From positions 43,131,378 through 43,195,377 of the forward strand of contig OY288243.1 of NCBI GenBank assembly GCA_958450325.1: DNA of 64,000 bases, given 5' to 3'. The position numbers and the translations under genes are program-made. The notes beneath the pieces are model-generated. The model was not told the origin of the DNA. It did not search any database and worked only from the letters and a program-made list of their open reading frames with translations. This document shows positions 13,776 through 23,351 of the stretch, one piece after another. This stretch comes from Agrostemma githago (lineage: Eukaryota > Streptophyta > Magnoliopsida > Caryophyllales > Caryophyllaceae). Positions within the stretch are counted from its first letter, which is position 1. Each line of letters begins with the position of its first letter.

Positions 13776-15292
13776 TCCCAGCTCATAGCCAACCAAATCC
13801 ATGGTGAATATGAGGCTAGAGATCAGGTTATGGCATCGTACCTAGAACGGGTAAAGCAAGAACTGTCAGGGTTAAAATCCTATGAAGTTAAGTAGATTCT
13901 CAAGTCACAGAACAATTGGGCGGACGCTCTATCTAAGCTGGCTAGCTCCAGCCTGCAAGATATACGAAGATCAGTTTGGGTGGATGTAATACAGGAAAAA
14001 TCTAGCCTCACACCCTGCCAACTGGTCAGTGTCATTGAGGGAGAAGAATATGATGACTGGATGACCCCAATCGTCCAATACAAGAAATATGGAACCCTCC
14101 CACAAGATCCAATCCAGAGAAGAAAAATGCCGGCAAGGGCTGCATGGTTTATACTAATTGGCGAAGAGTTGTATCGTAAATCGTTCTCATCTCCCCTGCT
14201 CAAGTGACTGGGGGCAAGGTAGGCTGCGGAAGTACTAGACGATATACACTCAGGTATCTGCGGCCATCACATAGGAGGAAGGTCATTGGCACATAAGGCC
14301 CTGAGGGCAGGCTACTACTGGTCGACCCTGCTTGCTGATGCCAGGGACCTAACCCAGAATTGCAGGAAGTGTCAGCTCTTTGCCCCATCAATACATGCCC
14401 CTTCTCAGGACCTCAGACCAATCTTGTCCCCATCCCTTTCGCTCAATGGGGGACGAACATTCTGGGTCCATTCACCGCAGCGACCGGGGGCAAAAAATTT
14501 CTGATAGTGGGAATTGATTACTTTACCAAGTGGATCGAAGCTGAAGCTGTCCCAAATATTACAGAACCTACGGTCAGGAAAGTGATTTGGAGGAATATCA
14601 TAACAAGATATGGCTTGCCAAAGGTGCTAGTTTTCAACCATTGAAGACAATTTGACAACGATCCCCTGAGGACCTGACTGGAAAGTCATTGCATAGCTGT
14701 CGCTTATTCCGCCGTCTGCCACCCTCAGACTAATGGGCAGGCTGAAGCGGCGAACAAGCAAATACTGAACGGGCTGAAGAGGATGATGGATGAACTCAAA
14801 GGAAGATGGGCAGACAAACTGCCGTGTGTGCTATGGTCAATCTGGACCACCCAAAAAGATTCCACAGGGCAGACTCCTTTTGGCCTGGTCTACGGGGCCG
14901 AGGCCCTGCTACCCATAGAAGCACGGATTCCCGCCCTCCGATCCCAGCAGTATGATAGGGCGAGCAATAAGGTTGCTAGGAACGAGGCTCTTGATCTGGT
15001 TGGAGAAGTAAGACAAGAGGCCTGCGTCACTATTGCCGTCTATCAACAAAGAATGAGAAGAGCCTACAACATAAGGGTGAATACAAGGAGCTTCCAGATG
15101 GGAGACTTAGTCATGAGAAAAACACGGGCTGTAGGAAGGTCAAAGGAGCATGGCAAGCTAAGTGCCAATTGGGAAGGCCCATACAAGACAACCCAAATTA
15201 TGGGGCCAGGAACCTACAGAATTGCTAACTCTGAAGGCCAGGAGCTGGCCGCCCACTGGAATGCGGATACTTTGAAGAAGTACTATGTTTAA
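13776..15292 (+). pseudogene. pol: RNase H tail and integrase of the Retand-like element
   Basis: After the deletion the frame shifts by one and RNase H resumes (SQLIANQIHGEY, with the tail word NNWADALSKLAS). The integrase HHCC finger is present at about 14250-14385 (H...H...CRKC). Near 14430 a one-base loss shifts the frame again. In the DDE core the first catalytic Asp is replaced by Asn (WGTNILGPF at about 14447) and the second also by Asn (VFNH followed by a stop, about 14630), while the Glu survives (NGQAEAANK at about 14735). The C-terminal GPY-like module is seen at 15165-15200 (WEGPYKTTQI). Stops occur at 13894, 14204, 14642 and 14679. Pol ends at 15292. Confidence 0.85.
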
Positions 15293-16251
15293 AGTTAAAA
15301 GTTCTTTTTTAGCTTTCTCTTTCCCTAGAAAGGACGGCGGAGGACGGTCAAGATACAATGTCGACGACTCCGACCACAAGTGTTTAAAGTTTTTTAAGAA
15401 ATAAAAAGATCCTCAAATTTATACTCGTTGTCTGTTCAGATTAGCACTTCACACACAAACGAGCAGGGGGCAATAGGGGGAGGGCCCCCCTGTTGCAAAA
15501 CCCAGGGAAAATAGACCCCTCAACAAAAAATGCAAAGTCCCCCTACCTGCCTCTGAGCAGGCAGGGGGCAGGCCCCCTGGACTTCGGCGAGAAGCCAGGG
15601 TCAGGCCAGGCCTCATGTGCCAAACCAACAAGGACTGGGGAACTCCCAACCTTGTATAAAAAATGCAAGTCCCCCACCTGCCTCTGGGCAGGCAGGGGGC
15701 AGGCCCCCTGTACTTCGGCAAGAAGCCAGGGTCAGGCCAGGCCTCATGCGCCAAACCAACAAGGACTGGGGAATCCCCAACCTTGTATAAAAAACACAAA
15801 TCCCCCCATCTGCCTCTGGGCAGGCAGGGGGCAGGCCCCCCTGGACTTCGGCAAGAGGCCAAGGTCAGGTCGGGCTCCACGTGCCGAAAAAGGAAAAAGG
15901 ACTGGGAAAACCCCAACCTTGTATAAAAAACACAAGTCCACCCACCTGCCTCTAGGCAGGCAGGGGGCAGGTCCCCTGGACTTCGGCGAGAAGCCAGGGT
16001 CAGGCTGAACCCTGAAGTATGATAAGAAAATAAAGATACAAGCAAGCGAAAGAAACATTCATGAAAGTGATAAAAGCATTCATAAAGTTTACAAAACAGA
16101 AATGAGAATCCGATCACAATAAAATTCAGGGTACACTAAGCGGGCGGCCGGCCACATCACGGTCCGACGCGCAAAAAATATGAAGTCAGCGAGGAAACAA
16201 AGGCGCAGAGGGATAGGGGCAGGAGCTCTCAGAGGATGACTGCCCTACTCG
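15293..16251 (+). repeat. Post-pol spacer with ~132-bp GC-rich tandem repeat
   Basis: Four head-to-tail copies, the last partial, occupy about 15531-16006. Each contains CCTGCCTCTGGGCAGGCAGG, which folds on itself, then 'ggcaggccccctg', 'acttcggc', 'aagccagggtcagg' and 'aaccttgtataaaaaa'. Open frames on both strands across the array encode period-length peptide repeats and are artefacts. Tandem repeats in the region between pol and the 3' LTR are typical of Tat elements. The rest (15293-15530 and 16007-16251) shows no gene; it contains the presumed 3' ends of both the sense pol and the antisense gene, which converge here. Confidence 0.8.
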
Positions 16252-18624
16252 TTATGCAGCTGCGGCGTCCTGATCAGGACCAGGAGCCTCCTCTGGTGAC
16301 TTTGCAGCCCTGGTTTCATTCTTAGTGGCATAAAGGGCTTGGAAAGCATCCTCATTAAAGTCTGGAAGCATTTCTCTGACGACTTCCATGATAAACTTTA
16401 GGGAGGAAGAAGCCCCAGCATTAAAATTCTTCTCCACCGCTGAGTTGGCCTCCTGGATAATCTTGTTCTTCTCCTTGAGCCATTGTTCCTCCTGAGCTTT
16501 CAACTCAGCTTGCGCCCTCTGAAGGTCCGAGTCAGCCTGGGACAGGCGACCCTCCAGGTTTGCAACCCTCTTCTTGATTTGCTCCAGCTCAGGCGCCTCC
16601 TTCCTGACCTGCCCTAGCTCAGCCTCCAGTTTTGTCACCTCGGTCACCGCCTTCTCGCCATGATCTTTCCAGCGAGCTGCCTGATCTCTGGCCTCTCCCA
16701 ACTCACCCTCACATTCGGCCAGCTGAGACCTCAAGTCAGCAATGAGAGAAACATCCCTCTCAATCACCGCTATACGCTCAGGGAGAGGGAACCCAGGGGT
16801 AACACTTAGCTCTTCATCGCTCAAGAGATTGGGCGCCGCCAGCTCGGCGGAAGCCTGAAAAACCCTGGAACAGCGTTGGACAAATTGGATCACCTGATTG
16901 CTCGAGTAAGTTAGAGATTTGATAAAGTGGTCCGCCAACGTAGAAGTACAGTCTGAAAAAATGGCAGAGACATCAACGCTTTCCCCAGCAGTAAAGATGA
17001 ACTCAGGATTTCCATCTGAGAACAAGGTCTCCGGAAGGCCGGCAGCAGCACACTTTGGTTGAGGAGTGCTGGCGTCTGCTTCCAGGTCCACCACCTGGTC
17101 AGCACTTACAGGCTCCCTGTCTTTCCTTTTCCTGCCCACCAGGGGAGTGCTCTTCCCCGTCTCCTCTGACGTAGAAGGCCTCGCTCCCACAGGAGGACGA
17201 GTTCCAGAAAGAGAACCCCCACGCCTGCTAACTGGGGAGGGAGTAGCCTCCGAGGCAGCTTCCACCTCTGTCGTCCTGGGAACAGAGGCAGGAGTCACAG
17301 GGCGTGTAGTAGCTGGCCTGGGAGGAGGAGGAAGCCTTGCCCTGCTGGCTGAGATACTCTTTACATACTTCATCAGAGTCTGCTTCTTAAAATTAACAGG
17401 CAGGAGAGGACGACCGGTAGAAATTGTAAGATCTTCGTTCAGGCCAAGTGTCCTTAGTTCCCTTCTTGACCAAATATGAGTAGCGAGGTCTGCAAAAATC
17501 AAAAGTTAACCAAGTAAGCACTAAAACAAAGCAAGGCTAGAAAAGGCGACTATTATCAAGATCCCCAGGCTACCTGCTCCGATGCCGGGGTTCAACCCTA
17601 CCCGGGTCAAGTAGTCGTCAGTTGATATAAGCTCCGCATGAGGGAGCCAATTGTCAGGATCAAATGCGCCTCTCTTGTCTTTGGAGGAAGCAAACCGTTT
17701 GACCAAGTCCAGCTCTTCGTTGGTAAGCTTGACTTCAAGAGCCCTCCCCCCAACTCCAGGGTGGTACTCCTGGCGAGTTTCCAGCCGGGTATAGACATGG
17801 TTCCAAAAGTGCCTAGGAATTCTCCACCCTTCAGCACTATGCACATATAAGAAGTTATCTTTCCAGTCCTTCAGACTGTTCACGGTTGGCCAGGCCAGGG
17901 AGCAGCTCTTCTGCCTGAGGAGAGAGAAATACCCCGGAGAGCTGCCCCCCTCAGAGGAAGCCACCATCTGCAGGCCGACCATAAATCTTAAGGCGTCTAT
18001 GGAGGGTCCCTCCCCCAGGAACAGGCAGGTCCAAGTGTAGGCTATAAGCGACCTGACTGCCGTGGCAGTCAACTAGGCAATAGCCATGTTCATACGCCCG
18101 AAGACCTCCTCCAAGAAGGGGTGTAGGGGAAAACGCAAGCCAAATTCTAAGCATTTATGGTAGACGGCTATGCAGTCGTCAGGGGGATTGCACACTGTGT
18201 TTTTCTCACCAGGGACGATTATTGTGTAGCCCCCCCCCACCCAAAAAAATTTGTAAAATTTAGCAATGGCCCCAGCAGCGTTCTTCTCCAATATCAGATC
18301 CCGATTTCTGGGGGCAGGGTAAGTCCTCAAGGGGATCCTATACTTATTTTTGTCTAGGTAATAGGCTCTCCCCGACACCCTGGGAATAAGAGGGCCAACG
18401 ATGGTGGGGGGATCAATCTCCAACGCCTCATCGTCAGAATCAATAACATCAAAGGGGGCAGGTTCAGGGGAGTTACCACCCCCACAATCCTCCTCAGCCT
18501 CCCTGGCCCCCGGTCCCCTGGAAGAGGAGGGGAGGTCAGCATCAACCCTATCCCCATCCTCCTCTGACCTTTCATTAGGGGGGTCATTGAAAGAAAGAAT
18601 GCCAGCACCGCGATGTTGGACCAT
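16252..18624 (-). pseudogene. Antisense spliced gene: Transposase_28-like protein with coiled-coil tail
   Basis: The start is the ATG at 18624 in good context (caccATGG). Exon 1 is 18624-17574 and exon 2 is 17489-16252. An 84-bp GT-AG intron (17573-17490; donor AG/GTAGCC, acceptor TTTTTGCAG) rejoins the same frame. The predicted product is 762 residues, broken by one TAG at 18073-18075 (CAG-to-TAG type). Residues 1-60 are acidic and Ser-rich. The segment near residues 165-180 (CLEFGLRFPLHPF) is the hallmark of the 'putative gypsy type transposon' Transposase_28 family. The C-terminal ~200 residues form a heptad-rich coiled coil (about 16330-16760). The role of this family is unknown. It runs opposite to gag-pol and ends about 960 bp past the pol stop. 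Confidence 0.75.
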
Positions 18625-18838
18625 GGTGTTCGAAGAAAGCAGGAAATGAAAAAGGAGTGAATAATGGAAAGATGAGGAAGACAGGGATTAGGACCCTAAC
18701 CTAATTAACAGTTGTCGGGAAGAGATGCCAGAAAAAGCTTCTCAGTCTTAAAGCACTCGACAGAAAGGAAGAGAGTATGAAGGTGGGTTTATGGAAGTTC
18801 AAAATGTGTAAAAGGGGGTATGGGGGAGGTAACGACAC

Positions 18839-18846
18839 TTTGTATA
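18839..18846 (-). promoter_or_regulatory. Candidate TATA box of antisense gene
   Basis: On minus this reads CTATACAAAG, about 215 bp upstream of the ATG at 18624, in the correct direction. A pyrimidine-rich leader follows (18600-18800 on minus), as in many plant 5' UTRs. The match is weaker than the box upstream of the second antisense ORF. Confidence 0.4.
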
Positions 18847-19135
18847 GGAAAGGGAAGAGGGAAAGCCACCCAGTCAGAAGGGACCCCCCACGTGTCATAC
18901 CTCTTGAATCCAACCACCCACCACTTCCCAAGAAACCTCGAGAAACCAACAAAAGCAGAGAGAAATCATTGCATGACGTCAGTCATTCAAAAAAAAACAC
19001 ATTGAAAAAGCCCACCTGAGTTTTCATTAATTAAGAGGCCCAAAGGGCCAAGGTTACAAACAAGTGGAGTTAAAAGAAAAATACAAAAAGAGCCTGACAA
19101 TTTCGGCTCAATCTGCCCGCAAACGCAGGGCAGGC

Positions 19136-19729
19136 CTAGTCATCATCAACGCCCGGAGAGTAGTCCATGGGGCTATCACGGCTGCCTGCATCGGATCCCC
19201 AGTCCCAGCTGCCGGAATCCTCGAACGGATCATCAGGGCCCTCTCCTTCATCCCTGCCGGATGAGAGGCCCTGGCCTTCACTATCTCCTGAGTCGCGGCT
19301 ACTCAGGTCCCAGTCCCTACCATATAGGGCCACCTTGGTATCCTCAGGGGAACCATAATCCTCTGGCCTCCTCATCAGAGGGGAAGAAGGCCTCGAGTCG
19401 GGGGAGGAGCCCGAGTCAGGGCAGTCAGGATCGAAGTTTTTAGGCTGTAGCCAGGGGAAACACCTGTAGCATCCTTTGAAAGAACAACCCCCTGCCTGAG
19501 TACAGTAATGGCGTTTAGACTTCGCGGGAGGTGAAGCTTTTTTGGGTCGTTTTCTAGCCCTAGATGAATGTTTTGCCCTGGAAGTGTGCGGAGGACGAGG
19601 ATGTGTTTGCCTGCTGCGGCGGACAGCTGAATACGCTTGACAGGAGTACCTTAGCCTCCTACTCCCCCTATAGCGGAGGGCGTTCACATAAACCCCACGT
19701 CGAAGGACTATATACCTCACCCAAGACAT
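19136..19729 (-). CDS. Intact antisense ORF, 197 residues, Cys cluster and acidic tail
   Basis: An uninterrupted frame from ATG 19729 to a stop at 19136, the only element ORF of this size without a break besides parts of pol. Residues 1-75 are strongly basic (many Arg/Lys; 'RARKRPKKASPPAKSKRH' looks like a nuclear localisation signal). Residues 76-92 hold four Cys with a His upstream (HYCTQAGGCSFKGCYRC), a possible metal-binding cluster. Residues 100-197 are acidic and rich in Ser, Asp, Gly and Pro. I recognise no family. The basic-Cys-acidic layout suggests a nuclear regulatory protein, which is inference. A TATA box lies 63 bp upstream, and the next antisense gene follows 511 bp downstream. 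Confidence 0.6.
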   Translation of the reverse strand: MSWVRYIVLRRGVYVNALRYRGSRRLRYSCQAYSAVRRSRQTHPRPPHTSRAKHSSRARKRPKKASPPAKSKRHYCTQAGGCSFKGCYRCFPWLQPKNFDPDCPDSGSSPDSRPSSPLMRRPEDYGSPEDTKVALYGRDWDLSSRDSGDSEGQGLSSGRDEGEGPDDPFEDSGSWDWGSDAGSRDSPMDYSPGVDDD

Positions 19730-19791
19730 TGTAAAGAAAAAACAGTAGAGAATATTGAGAAGTTTGCAAGAGATGATGAAGTGAAATTGGG

Positions 19792-19798
19792 TTTTATA
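19792..19798 (-). promoter_or_regulatory. TATA box for the 197-residue antisense ORF
   Basis: On minus the sequence GGGTATAAAACCC sits 63-69 bp upstream of the ATG at 19729, followed by a CT/A-rich short leader. Spacing suits a start site at about 19765. It is one of the cleanest TATA boxes in the window and faces away from the 3' LTR. Confidence 0.6.
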
Positions 19799-20085
19799 CC
19801 CACAAGATGAAGTAAGGCATTAATGGCGCCCCAACCATCCCTACAAGAAGAGGGACCAATCGTCAATCGGGCACACTACTCAAGGATCGTTCTACGAGGG
19901 AGTAATCATGAAAAGCAAACATCCCAACTCTTTGCATACTCAAGGTATTTAAGACTTTCCTCCTCGGGAACATGCGTTGCATTAAATGCCAGGATATGAT
20001 TCAAGAAGTCAACCTCCCGCCGTCCCAATCAAGAATTCGTCCACTGAGAAAGAGCCCTGCTCCCCCTCAGCCGACGAGGGCCAAT

Positions 20086-20803
20086 TGATGGGGGTCGGTA
20101 GCCTGCCATGGGTCGCCCACCATTCGGGCCCCGGGGAAGTCCGACCCGGAAGCAGAAAGAGGCTTGCTCGGCAAGCCAGCCAGTAGAACCTTACTAGGAA
20201 ATCTCCAAGGAACAAACCCAGTAGCCCCGAGCTCCTGACGAGCCTCTCCCCTGTCTGGCAGGGTCGAGCCGCCTGCTGTAACTAAGCAGGATGAGCCCCC
20301 CCTGCCTGCCAGTCCCCGGGAGACCTTCCCCTGGCAGGCGTAGGGGGCAGACGCTGATATCTCCTTCATCCATGCCTAAGGTAAGGAAGAGCGGGTGGAC
20401 AAGGAGAGCCCACGTGTCACCTCCTTGTCCTCTCATTCTTCCTCTCTTTCTCTCTCTTATCCTTTCTATTGGGGGAACCTATAAATACTTCGGCATTTCC
20501 CACAAGAAAGGGGTTGGACTTTCTCTCTCTAGAATCTTACTCTAAAACCGCCACCTTACTCCTCACGAGTAAGGTTCGTCAAGGCATTTCACGCACTGAC
20601 TTAGGCATCAGAGAGGGTTCCCTCGGACACCTCCGAGGCCCTGTGCTTTCATTTTGCAGGGAGCAGGCCATCTCCGTCGGAAAGTCCAATCAAGGAGTAA
20701 GAGGAAGGAGAGACTCGGGAAGCAAAAACAATCACCATCAAAACAGTTTCAAGTTCAGAGAACCCGAATCCAAGTCGGGTTAATTGTTTCCGTGACAGGA
20801 ACA
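20086..20803 (+). repeat. 3' LTR of the Retand-like element
   Basis: A 718-bp LTR, TGATGGGGGTCGG to GACAGGAACA, followed by the TSD ACATT. It retains the terminal TG that the 5' LTR lost. TATA at 20480-20487. The region just before it (20060-20085) is not clearly purine-rich, so I cannot assign a polypurine tract. Confidence 0.93.
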
Positions 20804-21132
20804 ACATTAATATGATAGATTAAATATATTACTATAATAATTAAAAGATTATCTACTTGATTTTTATTATTATTAATGATACTTTCCTAAATTGAGTTTT
20901 GATGCAACGGACTAATCATATCGCTCGAAAAGTTCCTCCTTTATATATATATATATTGATTAATTGTGCGTTTTTCTGGGTCTTAAAAGTAGGTCTTAAG
21001 ACTATAAACCTTAAGTAAATTATCTTGCATCGAGAAATTATATAAATAAGACTAATATTTCATTCTTAGATATCAATAAAAAATTCATTCGTTCTTAGAT
21101 ATAAATCAAAAAAACTTTTGAGTCTTTAAAAG
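20804..21132. repeat. Right flank: continuation of the interrupted AT-rich repeat
   Basis: 20804-20930 is the reverse complement counterpart of 2236-2355, proving that the Retand-like element split this family. A short (TA)n occurs at about 20942-20957. Beyond it (20970-21130) units in the opposite orientation begin ('gtcttaagactataaacctt'), the same words as in 2580-3480. Confidence 0.6.
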
Positions 21133-21480
21133 TGTAATACTCCGAGTTTAAAGAGTATATATTGGATATGGTGCTCAGAGGAACGTGTATTGGATATGGT
21201 TTAAGAGGCTCGGATGAATGCTTAAAGGGATTGATAATACTACTCATGTCAACAAAGTGCACTTTCTTTTCTGGTTGTCCATGCAAAAGAACTCTGCAGT
21301 TAAGCATGCTTGGCTGAGAGTAATCTAAGGATGGATGACCTCCTGGGAAGGTTCCGGGATGCGCATGAGTGAGGTCAAAATGCGCTGGAAAAGACCCGTG
21401 TTGATATGTGGGGCCAGTACACGACCTGTTGAGCGCCATAAGTGATACCACAGTCCACAAGTGGTGAATGGGGTGTTACA
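21133..21480 (+). mobile_element. Cassandra-type solo LTR with 5S rRNA-like segment
   Basis: A 348-bp sequence starts TGTAATACTCC and ends GGGGTGTTACA, i.e. imperfect TG...CA inverted ends, flanked by aaaag/aaaac (4 of 5 bases alike). Positions 21286-21352 closely resemble the internal part of plant 5S rRNA ('GCAGTTAAGC', 'GGATGGATGACCTCCTGGGA'). Cassandra TRIM elements are the plant retroelements known to carry 5S sequence with pol III control motifs in their LTRs. Only one LTR is present, so it is a solo LTR. The open frames crossing it are not genes. Confidence 0.85.
21286..21352 (+). other. 5S rRNA-like segment inside the Cassandra LTR
   Basis: This matches roughly the middle to 3' part of plant 5S rRNA, including the A-box region AGTTAAGCATGCTTGG and the C-box region GGATGGATGACC, with substitutions (for example CTGCAG for CCGCAG, GAGAGTAAT for GAGAGTAGT). 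The 5' third is not recognisable. It is not a functional rRNA gene. Confidence 0.8.
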
Positions 21481-21822
21481 AAAACTCTCTTAATAAGAAT
21501 AAAAACTTAAGTAAAAATAATCTCACATGAAAAAATTATAATAAGGTGATGAAACTTTATATTATAAATAATCTCACATCAAAAAATTATAATAAGGTGA
21601 TGAAACTTTATATTATAAATAAGAGTAATCATTTGCTCTTTTGAGTTTTAAAATAAACTCTTAAGACTATAAATTCATTTGAAATTAAGTTTGATTAGTA
21701 ATATCAAGTGATCATCTTATTTATTGTAATGACATAGTTTGATTAAATTTCTTATTTAACGAATTTACATCATCAATGTATTTAAGCCAATTAACCCGTG
21801 CAGCGCGCGGGCTTTAATCTAG
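21481..21822 (+). mobile_element. AT-rich repeat ending in a Helitron-like 3' terminus
   Basis: Units of the degenerate repeat ('ataaggtgatgaaactttatattataaat', partly duplicated at 21535-21620) run into a GC hairpin, CCCGTGCAGCGCGCGGG (21795-21811), followed by CTTTAAT and CTAG at 21819-21822, then T. Hairpin plus spacer plus CTAG is a Helitron 3' end on plus. The body lies to the left and was hit by the Cassandra insertion. No helicase/Rep coding is present. Confidence 0.55.
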
Positions 21823-21834
21823 TATATATATCAT

Positions 21835-22689
21835 TAAATACTGTAATATTTAATGTAAGTACTCCAATATTTAATGTTAATTATTCGAAACAGATAAACT
21901 CGAAGTTACTCCAACGTATGTATTCATGTATTCTAAAACATATATTCTAAGTACTCTAAAATTATGAAATTCTGAAATATATACTCTATTTTAACAATCC
22001 AATTCAGTTACTCCAACCTATATATTCAAGTACTCCAATGTATAAATTCAAGTACTCTAAAATTCTCAAATTCAAGCACATATTTTAACATTTCAATTCA
22101 GTTACTCCAACACATATATTCAAGTACTCCAGCATACATATTCAAGTACTCCATTGTATAAATTCAAGTAGTCTAATATTTTAACATTCCAATTCAGTTA
22201 CTCCAACATATATATGCAAGTACTCCAACATACATATTCAAGTACTCAAATGTATAAATACAAGTACTCTAAAATTATGAAATTCAAGCACCTATTTTAA
22301 CATTCCAATTCAGTTACTCCAACACATATATTCAAGTATCCAACATATATATTCAAGTACTCTAAAAATTCTGAGATTCATATACTCTAGTACTCCAATT
22401 ACTCCAACATATACACTCAGTTACTCCAACACATATATTCAAGTATTCCAACATATACATTCAAGTACTCTATAAAATTATGAGATTCATACACTCAAGT
22501 ATTTTAATTATTCCAACACATATACTCAGTTACTCCAACACATATATTCGAGTACTCCAACAAATACATTCAAGTAATTTAAAATTTACGAGATTCATAT
22601 ACTCAAGTACTCCAACATATATACTCAGTTACTCCAACACATATATTCAAGTATTCCAACATATATATTCAAGTATTCCAACATATACA
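21835..22689. repeat. Minisatellite based on 'tattcaagtactccaacatata'-like units
   Basis: Many imperfect copies of a roughly 20-bp word (ATATTCAAGTACTCCAACA, with AGTTACTCCAACA variants) alternate with 'ctctaaaattatgagattca'. Higher-order units of about 110-130 bp are visible from 22010 onward. The Copia LTR begins inside the array at 22690. The open frame at 22480-22692 is a repeat artefact. Confidence 0.8.
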
Positions 22690-23337
22690 TGAAGGAATAT
22701 GTCCTAAGACATTTCCGGCAATTACTAAATACAATATAGGATATTATTATGAAGATAATCATTATATATTATAGTAATTCATAATTGCTTGCTAGAGAAT
22801 AATTATGATAATTAGTCCAATTCGATTGGGCTGATGACTATGAATATATAATCCTATAAGGTCACACAATCAGACTTAGTCAGGAAACTAAACAGGCCCA
22901 ATATGGACTTGTGAGGTATTAGGCTGTGACTACTTATGAGGCCCAGTTAGTCTCTAGGTTTAACCTAAACTCTACTACTATATAAGGATATGGTATATGA
23001 GTCATAAGGAGATGAAGAATCAACCAAGGAGAAAACCCTAATCTAAGTCAGATCAGTTTATTGCCTCAAGCACCCTTAAAAGTAAGAGAGAGAATTGTTC
23101 TATCTCTTCCGTCTTAGCAGATGTGGGATTCCGACTGGGTTGGTGGACCGAGTAGAGGAGCAACACGTGGGGCTCTAGTATATCTCTGTCACATATATCG
23201 AGGAATTTACGCTACGAGGGTATGTATTTCTCGACCTACTTTTGTCCTAATTCATATCTATATTGTGCTTCTTTTCTTGGATTGGTGCTAGGAAATTGTT
23301 TCCTGAAATTCCGCTTTCGCACCGGTATAATCCTTCA
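22690..23337 (+). repeat. 5' LTR of the Copia element
   Basis: 648 bp, starting TGAAGGAATATG and ending GGTATAATCCTTCA; the TGAAGGA/TCCTTCA ends are a perfect 7-bp inverted repeat. A TATA box, TATATAAGG, lies at 22979-22987, followed by a typical transcribed leader. Confidence 0.92.
22979..22987 (+). promoter_or_regulatory. TATA box of the Copia LTR
   Basis: TATATAAGG, 290 bp into the LTR, oriented with gag. Confidence 0.65.
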
Positions 23338-23338
23338 G

Positions 23339-23351
23339 TGGTATCAGAGCC
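23339..23351 (+). other. Primer-binding site, initiator tRNA-Met
   Basis: TGGTATCAGAGCC begins one base after the LTR. It is complementary to the 3' end of plant initiator tRNA-Met and is the standard Copia PBS. Confidence 0.93.

Larger units (their letters stand above)
8855..20803 (+). mobile_element. Retand-like Tat-lineage Ty3/Gypsy retrotransposon
   Basis: This 11.9-kb element has LTRs at 8855-9574 and 20086-20803 and a perfect 5-bp target duplication ACATT (8850-8854 and 20804-20808). Domain order is gag, protease, RT, RNase H, integrase, which is Gypsy order. It has a PBS beginning TGGCGCCGTC, an additional 4.8 kb between pol and the 3' LTR, and antisense genes there. Short LTRs, a long post-pol region and antisense accessory ORFs are known from Retand-like Tat elements. 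LTRs differ by a few percent, mostly transitions. Gag-pol is dead: nine nonsense codons, an RNase H deletion, an integrase frameshift and lost catalytic residues. Confidence 0.92.

Noticed and set aside
15449..16117. 222-codon minus-strand frame and 171-codon plus-strand frame across the 132-bp repeats
   Set aside because: Period-132 DNA repeats (132 is a multiple of 3) keep frames open on both strands; peptides repeat with the DNA and match no domain.
17066..17479. 137-codon plus-strand frame (and 18401-18649)
   Set aside because: Complement of the antisense Transposase_28-like gene; low-complexity composition and no domain.
21286..21352. Functional 5S rRNA gene
   Set aside because: Only about two thirds of 5S is recognisable, with substitutions, and it sits inside an LTR with TG...CA ends.
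21095..21460. 121-codon minus-strand frame
   Set aside because: Lies across the Cassandra LTR and its 5S-like segment; shadow of noncoding sequence.
22010..22689. CRISPR-like array
   Set aside because: Units are imperfect, contiguous and AT-rich with no unique spacers, in a plant genome; it is a minisatellite.
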